From Mycoplasma haemofelis str. Langford 1 (GTDB lineage Bacteria > Bacillota_I > Bacilli_A > Mycoplasmatales > Mycoplasmoidaceae): a DNA stretch of 64,000 nt. The notes beneath the pieces were generated by a model. That model was not told where the DNA came from. It saw nothing but the letters and a program-made list of their open reading frames with translations, and searched no databases. Both the position numbers and the translations under genes were made by a program. Numbering within the stretch: position 1 is the stretch's first letter; every line of letters begins with the position of its first letter. The DNA lies in NCBI RefSeq assembly GCF_000200735.1, contig NC_014970.1, positions 744,001 through 808,000 of the forward strand, given 5' to 3'. Of the stretch, positions 56,334 to 64,000 are shown piece after piece.

Positions 56334-59300
56334 CTAGAAAACCAGATTCTTATCCAGATACTCTTGATTAACCGCTTTAGATTTTAATGAATCTTGGTTG
56401 GCAAGGGAGAAAGCAGTTCTAAATAAAGTTCGGAATCCAATCACTTTTACGAAGTCATCAAAACCTCTCAACATGTCATTTCTATTAACCTGAGTTGCAT
56501 AGATAATCCATCCTTTATTGGAATCTTGGGGATCTGGTATGAAGTATCTTTGATTCTCATCTGTAGTGGATCCAGTGCTTTTTATAAATCCTGAGAATCT
56601 AGAAATAGCCGCTTCATAAGCATCTTTCTTATCTCTAAATATCTCCTTAACTTTAGACTTCATCTGATCTAAGGAGATATCTGCCACAGCATCCAAAGCA
56701 ACCTTAGAGTCTTCTGTACTAATTCAAGAATTAAGGACATCTGATTGAGCGGGGAAGAAGGAATTTACAAATCATTTCAATCTATCCTTGTGCTTAAAGG
56801 AATCTGCAATACCATCTATATCGCCCCACCCCTCCGAAGAGAATGCACCAAATGCAGATCCTATAGTGTGTTGGGAATCTCCGTCGGATAAGTAACTCTT
56901 GTTATCAGCAAAGCCATCTGCAAAGATCAGCTTCTTCAATTCCTTAGATAGTGATCCAAACATCGGAGAATTAAATCCATCAAATCCATGAAACTCTGTG
57001 TACTCATCCTTTCCTGTAATGGCAAAAGCAGAGATCTTATCTGCATAAAGAGGCATCTTATCTTCCTCTTGCTTAGGCACCTCTATTTCGGAAGAAGCAA
57101 AGGGACTAAAGATCTCATCTAAATTTGATGAGCTGAAGTACATATCAGGATTTTCAATCTCCTTTTTAGACTCCTTAGACTTCCCAATATCTGCGGATCC
57201 ACTTGAATCATCTTTGGATTTGGATCAACTAGACTTCTCTACTCTCTCCTTCCAAATTAAAGCTCCATATCTATTATTAGGGATGTGAGAAACTAGGAAG
57301 GATCTTAGGTTATTGAAGTTCTGATTAACTAATCAATAGATGGAATATAAGAAATGAATATATTGGGAGCTTTCCTTAGAGCTAACTTCATAACCATGAC
57401 TATTAAAGAAGTAATTCTTCAATAGTCAGTAGTTAACTAACTTCTGTCTGTAATTCTTCCTATTGACATGTACCTTAGTACAAGATCCACTAATCTCCTC
57501 TTTAGGGGTGCCTTTGTCATTCTTTAATTTCCTTGCACAGAATTTAGATGCAGATGCATCAAATTCCTTTTCATACTTGTAACCTCCATAATTAAGCCTG
57601 TCTTCTGGAGCCTCTTTCTGATAGCTATTTCCATAGAAGACATCAATAACTGATTCTCTTACTGAGTCTTGGATTCCTGATTGATCAACATTCTGTAATC
57701 CTGCATGGCTAAGTAATCTCTTAGCAAAGCCATCTAAATCGTTCTTGAACCAATTAAATCCAAGAGCATTTAGAATGGCTATGTTCTTAATGGTATCTCT
57801 AAATAACTTCTCATCCTTCTTAAAGTCAAAGAACACATTATCCAATACATAGTCATTGAAGAAGATACCATCTCCCAAAGTGGCATTACTTACCTTAGAA
57901 GCATTAATTAATTCCGCTATGGACTTTCTAAGCTTCAAAGATCTCTCATAAAGCTCCTCTTTCTTATTCCAGCCTGTGAACAAGTGTTTAGTTAGATCTG
58001 GATAGTTACCATCATTCCCTTCCTGAATAGTATCAAGTCATTTAGATTCAGAGAGAGCAGTCTTACTATCGAAGTTCCGTTTGAAAAGAATTGGAGTTGC
58101 TAGCCCATGGTTCTTTTTAGGAACCATGGAGTTTTGGGAGTTTTGGGAGTTTTCTCACTCTACATTTATATTCTCCTTAAAGGTACTGGAGAAGCTGGAG
58201 AGCATCTTCCACATCTCCCCATTCTTCCTTAACTGCTCAGAGAAGTTGGTAGCATCCCTAAGCATCGCGGAGAACTTATCGCTTAGAGGGCTACCAAATA
58301 AAGCAGTATTTCTATTGCTTAGGAAACTAGCAATGATCTCTCCAGATCTACTCTTGAAGAACTTCTTTAATTCTTCAACTAACTTAACTTGGGTGAACTT
58401 ATTCTGATTCTGAAGAAGGGTATTCTTGATATCTGAATGCTCCTTAGTATTCCTATAGAAGAAAGAAAAGCCTGAGTGATTCCTAGAATATGTTCCTGTT
58501 CCGTCTTCCTTAACCTTAAAGTCCTTGTGGGAGACTATGCTCGTTTCGCTTGTTAGAGAGGAGGAATTGTTAAATACTCCTGAGTTTATAGGGAATTTTG
58601 CGGAAGAGTCGGAAGAGTCGGAAGACGTAAACAGTTTAAGTGCTTGTTCGCTGTCGCTGTCGCTGCTATCAGTCTGAGCAGTCTGAGCAGTCTGAGCAGT
58701 CTTGCTTTGACCATTAGATTGGTGTAGGATGGCAGAGAGCTTGTATCCATCCTTAAGCTCTGCCAATTCAGAGACAGTCCAAAGTTTGTAATCGGAATCG
58801 GTACAAGCTCCATTGCTTAAATTGCTTTTAAATGTAGAAAAGTCACCACTGTTACCAATGTCAGGGAAGTTAAAGTTACTGCTTTGAGGACTATCCTTAC
58901 CTTCTATTGTCGTATATAAGGTAGTAGAGAAGGTAGAGGAGTAAGCTCAGTCCTTAGTACATAGAAGAACTGGCTTCTCTACTTCCCACCACTTCTCATA
59001 TAGGAACTTCTGGAATTCAACTATTCCGGCCTCATATTCCCCATTGTGCTTAAATTCTCCCCCACTTATATGAAGAGTATTCAGGAATACTTCTTGAAAG
59101 CTCTTCTCTAATATGTCCTTAGATGAAGAAGTTATATAGTTAACAAGAGATCAATTCTTGGGTTCAGGCTTATCAGACTTCTTATATTCTTCCTTCCTCT
59201 TAAGAAGCTCACTGTAAATAGCTCTCTTTTGAATTGCATAATGATTGGAGTTTTCTGATGATAAGAAGCTATCAGCCCACTGGAATAGAACTCAATCGTA

Positions 59301-59561
59301 GAAGTTATTGTAGAGCTTCTTAGTAAAGGTATCTAGATTGCTGGCAAAGAGGGAGTAGGCAAAGGGACTGCTTGATTGAGAAGCATATGGATCTAAGTCT
59401 GAACTTAGGCTTACCTTATTTAAGGATTCTGTAGCCTTTCGTATATCAGCTAATACTAACTCATCAAGCTCCAGTCCAGAACCTCCATAAGAGTTATAAA
59501 AGAATCAATATCCTCCTGATGTTAATCCAGAAAGGAAGAATATCCTCTTAGTAAAAAGCAT
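56334..59561 (-). CDS. giant secreted/anchored protein with low-complexity repeats (second of pair)
   Basis: 1075 aa from ATG 59561 to TAG 56334, in one frame with many TGA-Trp. The hydrophobic N-terminus (MLFTKRIFFLSGLTSGGYW) is probably a signal or anchor, without a lipobox. Order: YGGSGLELDEL, long helical domain, a low-complexity zone with QTA repeats, SDSDS, SDSSDSS (about 58600-58705), NSQ repeats (58128-58153), Asp/Ser-rich inserts and a C-terminal globular part. It starts 4 bases after the stop of the first giant protein. Overall design resembles large mycoplasma surface proteins (such as the MG307/MG309 group), but I cannot confirm homology. Gene-internal repeats are 9 bases, so size changes stay in frame. 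Confidence 0.82.
58128..58153 (-). repeat. 9-bp in-frame repeat (Asn-Ser-Gln)
   Basis: GGAGTTTTG repeated about three times on the plus strand, encoding NSQ triplets on the minus strand in the second giant protein. Confidence 0.75.
58602..58702 (-). repeat. cluster of 9-bp and 6-bp in-frame repeats
   Basis: GGAAGAGTC at 58602-58626 (encoding SDS triplets), CTGTCG near 58651 (SDSDS) and AGTCTGAGC at 58671-58702 (QTA triplets). All periods are multiples of three. Confidence 0.75.
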
Positions 59562-59565
59562 CTAA

Positions 59566-62500
59566 CTAAGATGATTGTGCATTGCTGAACCATTGATAGT
59601 TAAGTGCTTCTTTAAGTCTGTAATCCCCAGTTTGTATACTTCCCAGTCCTTTCTGACTATCTAGTAATTGATCAAATATTGCCTTATGTTGAACTTTAGG
59701 ATTCTTAGAAGCCCTTACTAATTCTCTAATTATTAAATCTGCATTAATAGTCTTTAGATAAGCCTTTCACTTCTCGGGAGTAGAAACATCATCATATTTA
59801 ATTTGAGATAAGAATACAGAGTACTTATCTCCCTTAGAGTCCTGAACTAAATAGCCTCCCTTATCATCTCTTAATCAACCATGGAAGGACTTAAAGGGAA
59901 GGTTGGTTCTATTAATATAGTCTTTCAGACCCTTCCTTCTGGCTTCTAGGTCTCTGGAAAGCTTATTTAAATCATGTCTGTTATCGGATCTTCAATCAAA
60001 TCTGTATGAAGCATTGCTTAAGCTTACAGTGTTTCAGTCGTGAGTCGGGAAGATGGATTTAAGCTTTTCAATAAGCCCATCCATCTGAGCGGAAGACTTA
60101 ATACCGTTATCTATATATTCATTTAAGGAAGTAGCATCACTCCAATAGGAACTCTTAGCTTCTATTAACTTAACTACATCCTCGGAGAAGTGAGTCTTCC
60201 AATCTCCACTTACCAATCCTTTATATCCAACCATCTTTTGTACTGATGAACCCCCTTCCAAGAAGGTGCTGGATCAATTTAAATCCTCTTTACTTACAGC
60301 ACAGACATACTCCTTCTCGACCTTAGCATTTCTATCTACTAATGGATTTCTAATAAACTTCGAATCCTCATATTTAAGATAACCAGCATCAGTAGAAGTA
60401 GGATTAGATCCTTCTGGGGCACATAGCCCATCTGCAGCATACTTCTTGGAGAATAAAAAGGCTGAAAAGGAGTTCTTAGGAAGAGTGTCTCGAAGATGTA
60501 GTCTAAATTTCTCTAGAGAATTATCCGCTAGATAATTAATGGTATAAGTCTCTAACAGTGTGGATCTAGCCGTTAAGGAATCGGTTCCGTAAGTGGATAG
60601 TTTGTAATTTAAGCTCTTATCCAGAGATTCCAGAGAAGCCTTGGGCTGATTTAACTTTAACTTTTCTTGTAATAGGAATCGATTAACACTTGAAGACTCT
60701 ATGCCGGCAGCATGAGATTCTAATAAGTAGTTCTTAACTAAAATATCGAATAGCTGATCGGATGAATCGGATGAATCGGATGAATCGGATGAATCGGATG
60801 AATCGGATTTAAATAGGTCTTTTGTAGAGTTACCTGTTATTTGCTGCTGCTGCTGCTGAAATCTCCATGTCTTTAAATCAAAATAGGATGATTGTGTGCT
60901 CAACTTCTCCTGCATAATCACATCAGCGAGCCCCTTATCTTTCAGAATAGAAATCAAAAGGCTATTCAAAATCTCCCCTTCGGAGACTTCGGAGGATGAA
61001 CCTGCAGTAGCAGCTTGTTTCACTTCATCTGAATCAAAAGTGAAATACTGTTTGCTATCATGCGTCTTTGTTGATGTTGATTTGCTAAACAAGCTAGACA
61101 ATTGACTTTCATAGTTTTTAAAAGCTGAAGAGATCTGGCCTATAGAATCGTTATCAGACTTCTCTTCTGGCATGAAATTCAGATAAAGAGAGAGTTCTAG
61201 GTGTTTAGTTAATGGATCGATATCCGAAAGAATAGACTGTCTATTGGTTCCTCCAAAGTGTCAATTTAAGTCGGAAAGCTTGTAAGGAAATCTACCTGCA
61301 AAAGCCAGCTTGGGATGGAGCTTAAATTTACCCCCATCCTTAATTAAATTACTTCTGAAAGCCTCCTCATAATCCTTGAAAAGCTTCTCTCTTAAAGCAA
61401 CTAATTTACTGCTGTAATAATCCTTAAGAAGGAGCTTGCTTAAAGGAGAAGCAACATTTTTAAACTTGTACGAGGAAGAGGAAGAGGAAGAGGAAGAGGA
61501 AGAGGAAGAGGAAGAGGAAGAGGAAGAGGAAGAGGAAGAGGAATGAAATGACTCTCAATAACCAAGAACTAATCTATCAAAGTGAATATCTAGATGGTGT
61601 TCTAGAGCTCTTTGTAAGTTGAAGTTGGGGGAGTCCTTCAGCTCCAGAATTCGCTTCTTCCACTCTTTCTTCCACGAATCTTTCGCAGTTTGAGTTTGAA
61701 GCTTGGAAAGTAATGTAGTGTCTAATGAGACTCCGTGTATTCCCTTTTTGTCTCGGAAGATGATTCAGTGTTTTTCTTGGTTTTCTTGGTTTTCTTGGTT
61801 TTCTTGGTTTTCTTTTTCTTTTAAATAAAAGAAATCTCCTAGCTCTTTACCGGTGTCAAATCAACTGCTTCCTTTGGCGATGCAAAAAATCTCATGTAAT
61901 TTCTTCTCGTTTAGCTTCTCGGAAGTTAATACCGGTACAGATCCATCCTTGTCACTCTCTTTAGAACAGTTATTCTCTTTATTCTCATCGGAAGAGGAAG
62001 AGGAAGAGGCCTCTAGTAGTCTAAATTTCTGAGTCTTACCATAATCTCTACCATAACCATTATAGGTAGATAGTCCCTGTGGGGCTATCTCATGTGGGGT
62101 TTTGTGGGTTTTGACAAGTATCTCGCTAGAGAAATATTGAGCTAATTCTAAGATCGCAATTGCCTCTTGGGAGGAATCTGCAATGCTCGCTATTCCCGAA
62201 ATAGGAGCTATGAAATCAGTTTTACTTTCATCCGAGTATTGGGAAAGATCCTGTGACTGTGACTGTGACAACAGTTGTTTCTGTTTATGCTTATCAATAA
62301 AGCTCTTAAATTTAGTGTGTGTGGCATCAGAAACAAAGGGGAAGAAGTAACTGGCCGATGAGGGAAGTGTTGTTCCAGTCGGTATTTGTGAACCATCGAA
62401 TAGAGCTCTTATTTCATTTGTCTTGTCGGCACTATCATACTTCCACGTTACCTTCTTAAAAGGAATTGGCTTCTCATAGGTTACATAATCATCAAATACG

Positions 62501-63102
62501 TGTTCTCAAAACTCAGCAAGTTTCTTATTTCAAGAGTCAGGATCCGAATTATTAACCAATAACTTCTCATCGCTACCAGAGCTATTCTGGGAAGATAGGG
62601 AAGATAGGGAAGAGGTTAGTACGTCTCTAAGTACTTCTTGGAAGACTGGTTTAATCCTAGATAGGACTGTGTACTCCTTCTTGAGAGTCTCATTCCCAGC
62701 AAATACCTTATTCTCATCTATTTCGCTAGATGCGCTATTCCTAAGGTGTAGAAGCTTGTTCTTTAATCTGTCCTTTATGGCTGAGGAAGAGGAAGAGGAA
62801 GAGGAAGAGGAAGAGGAAGACGTGGGAGTAAAGGTATCTATGAATTTAACTAGGAAATGTTCTGTGAGCTTCTGGGCAAAGACTTTAGCTCCAACTGTAG
62901 TCTTTAAATAACCTTCTATTAATTCCTTGGCTCCCTTACTGGTTCCCGCTATCTTTAAGAATTCAGATATCTGTTGCTCTAACGTAGCCTTCTCTTCTTC
63001 GGTTAATATAAGTGTGGGAACATCATCATCCATTCCCGTGAAGGTGAATCCCAAGAAACCTCCGGGGAATAGGAGAAAAGGGATTCGCTTGGAGAAGTTC
63101 AT
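59566..63102 (-). CDS. giant secreted/anchored protein with poly-Ser repeats (first of pair)
   Basis: 1178 aa from ATG 63102 (MNFSKRIPFLLFPGGFLGFTF, a signal-like N-terminus with no lipobox) to TAG 59566. Largely helical, with inserted low-complexity runs: a 13-Ser run (62783-62820), SSL triplets (62589-62613), SQ pairs (62252-62269), ENQ x4 (61772-61807), about 24 Ser (61472-61543), poly-Gln (RFQQQQQQ) and SDS triplets (60757-60808). Every repeat unit is 6 or 9 bases. It is the first gene of the minus-strand run and shares a divergent promoter region with tRNA-Ser. The second giant protein follows in 4 bases and has the same style, so they may be a paralogous pair. Function unknown; surface role inferred. 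Confidence 0.82.
60757..60808 (-). repeat. 9-bp in-frame repeat (Ser-Asp-Ser)
   Basis: GGATGAATC repeated five times, encoding SDS-type triplets in the first giant protein. Confidence 0.85.
61472..61543 (-). repeat. GAGGAA hexanucleotide array, 12 units (poly-Ser)
   Basis: 72 bases of perfect GAGGAA on the plus strand, encoding about 24 consecutive Ser (TCC/TCT) on the minus strand. The longest microsatellite in the window. Confidence 0.92.
61772..61807 (-). repeat. 9-bp in-frame repeat (Glu-Asn-Gln), 4 units
   Basis: TTTTCTTGG repeated four times on the plus strand, giving ENQ x4 in the first giant protein. Confidence 0.85.
62783..62820 (-). repeat. GAGGAA hexanucleotide array, about 6 units (poly-Ser)
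   Basis: Same unit as the array at 61472, giving a 13-Ser run near residue 95-107 of the first giant protein. Confidence 0.88.
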
Positions 63103-63195
63103 GGGGGGAAAATTTTAATGTCCGTAAATTAGTTAACTAGCTTTTTCATAAATAAGGAGTTATAATTTAAAAAGCTAATTAAAATAGAAAATCTT
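63103..63195. promoter_or_regulatory. divergent promoter region, tRNA-Ser and giant-protein run
   Basis: TATAAT at 63161-63166 on the plus strand is a good -10 for the tRNA 30 bases downstream. A 9-base inverted repeat TAGCTTTTT (63138-63146) / AAAAAGCTA (63169-63177) flanks it. On the minus side CATTAAAAT (about 63115-63123) lies a few bases ahead of the ATG of the giant protein. Confidence 0.55.
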
Positions 63196-63287
63196 GGAAA
63201 CTTACCCAAGAGGCTCAAGGGGACACACTGCTAATGTGTTAGACAAAGATTTTTTGTGCATGGGTTCGAATCCCGTAGTTTCCGCCA
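63196..63287 (+). tRNA. tRNA-Ser(GCU)
   Basis: 92 bases including an encoded CCA end. Acceptor GGAAACT (63196-63202) pairs with AGTTTCC (63277-63283). The anticodon loop CT-GCT-AA lies on an ACACA/TGTGT stem. A long class II variable arm (ACAAAGATTTTTTGT region) is present, as expected for Ser, and the T-loop contains GGTTCGAATCC. GCU reads AGU/AGC codons. Confidence 0.95.
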
Positions 63288-63289
63288 TT

Positions 63290-64000
63290 TTATTTCCCCG
63301 TTAATTTCCCGTTAGATACATTCATACCAAATATAGGAGATATAGTTCAGTTCAAGAACATCACCCCAATTCCGAAGAATATAACTGAGGATACTGTATC
63401 TAGTATTGTTGTTAGTACTGGAGCTGATATAGAAGCCGGATCGTAGTTAAATCGGATAGCCATAAAGGGAATTAATACTCCAAAGAATTTAGAGCATAGG
63501 ACTACTAGGAATAGGGAGATGGAGGAGCTAAAGGCTCCTACCATCCCCACTAAGAATAATTTGTCTTTGGCTGTGATGCTACTGGTACTGGTACTGGTAC
63601 TGGTATCTTGTAAGTGGAACTTAGAGGAGTCTATAGGTACCATTGTGTAATAGATAATTAGTCGACAGAAGTTAAAGAGAGCAAGGACTAGTCCTATCAC
63701 TAGAGCTACCTTTAATTCCTTCCTAATTACCTTCCATATATCCCTATCCTTTACTTCCCCAGAAGCTACAGCTTGAATTATGGTGGCTGTAGTCTGGGAT
63801 CCAGTATTCCCACACATATCTGTAATGATAGGGATAATGGGAACTAATATGGCAGAAGAGATACCTGCAGTCCAAGAGACTCCTAGAGTTTCGAATTTAT
63901 CAATTGCATAAGTGGTAACTGTGGCAGCTAATAGGGTAATTATTAAGCAGAAGATCCTAGACTTAACAATCTCCATAACATCACTATTAAGGTAGGTCTT
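63290..64000 (-). CDS. mgtE: MgtE-family magnesium transporter, 3' part
   Basis: The start lies beyond the right edge, so 236 C-terminal codons are visible, ending at TAA 63290 (3 bases from the end of the opposing tRNA). CGNTGSQTTATIIQAVASGEV matches the conserved MgtE TM domain motif (G-N-x-G-S-Q), and about five TM helices follow, with D-P-A-S-I-S-A-P in the last part as in the family. A Thr/Ser microsatellite (TACTGG x4, 63580-63603) enlarges a loop between TM helices. Mg2+ channel by family. TGA-Trp at 63347. Confidence 0.9.
63580..63603 (-). repeat. TACTGG hexanucleotide, 4 units (Thr-Ser)
   Basis: In-frame 6-base repeat giving D-T-S-T-S-T-S-T in an inter-helix loop of the MgtE homolog. 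Confidence 0.85.

Noticed and set aside
657..62271. Hundreds of apparent premature TGA stops
   Set aside because: They fall at conserved Trp positions of families (WC, WIY, DW, AKR, L13, PstCA), so TGA is Trp here. Only TAA and TAG were treated as stops.
62669..62911. Plus-strand ORF with a long Glu run opposite the poly-Ser repeat
   Set aside because: It is the antisense shadow of the GAGGAA repeat in the first giant protein; no start signals or family features.

Overview
The window reads as a hemotropic mycoplasma (hemoplasma) chromosome or a very close relative. The evidence is that TGA must be read as tryptophan in nearly every gene (conserved WC, WIY and DW positions are repeatedly TGA), genes are packed with overlapping stop/start codons, the housekeeping genes are mycoplasma-like (fused PstC-PstA permease, short pepA, rplM-rpsI), and two thirds of the window is an array of uncharacterised, N-terminally anchored paralogs, as is known for hemoplasma genomes. 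I cannot name the species. All coordinates use translation table 4 (UGA = Trp).

Region 1 (1-43843) is a paralog array. I call the plus-strand family WIY-DW: about 150-200 aa, a Gly/Ala-rich hydrophobic N-terminus, a variable Pro/Glu/Thr linker, two conserved Cys (C-x-[IFL]-[YF] and an A-C or G-C further on), then [IV]-Y-[VIL] and a C-terminal W-[IVK]-Y-[ASG]...D-W signature. The minus-strand family I call triple-WC: about 280-297 aa, an N-terminal hydrophobic anchor, a YLEWQG motif and three WC...C modules (WC-x19-C twice, then WC-x24 or x25-C). From 3.1 to 25.8 kb the families alternate, transcribed divergently from shared intergenic regions and converging so tightly that their stop codons often overlap. 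From 25.8 to 43.8 kb the WIY-DW family is tandemly amplified in three-gene units, with one triple-WC gene embedded at 38.2-39.1 kb. At the left edge are two genes of a third paralog type. Pseudogenes, decapitated remnants, a frameshifted gene and gene chimeras show active recombination.

The intergenic regions hold what may be the most interesting element: arrays of the 8-bp unit GGGTGGAA (1 to 5 G-tracts) whose last GGGTG lies about 29-32 bases before the ATG of a WIY-DW gene, plus a CTTATA (TATAAG on the minus strand) box just ahead of the divergent triple-WC gene. This fits a promoter-repeat switch, and the longest arrays also match a G-quadruplex pattern.

Region 2 (43833-63102) is one long minus-strand run of about 17 genes. 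In transcription order: two giant low-complexity secreted or anchored proteins, a small possible RHH protein, coiled-coil proteins, a coiled-coil/PD-(D/E)xK-like (DUF2130-like) protein, a polytopic membrane protein, a fused PstC-PstA permease, PstB, an APC amino-acid permease, leucyl aminopeptidase, ribosomal proteins L13 and S9, an aldo/keto reductase-like protein, L21, the L27-processing protease Prp, and a second aldo/keto reductase. Peptide uptake/degradation, phosphate import and ribosome synthesis are thus interleaved with surface proteins.

Region 3 (63103-64000) holds tRNA-Ser(GCU) on the plus strand and the 3' end of an MgtE-type Mg2+ transporter on the minus strand.
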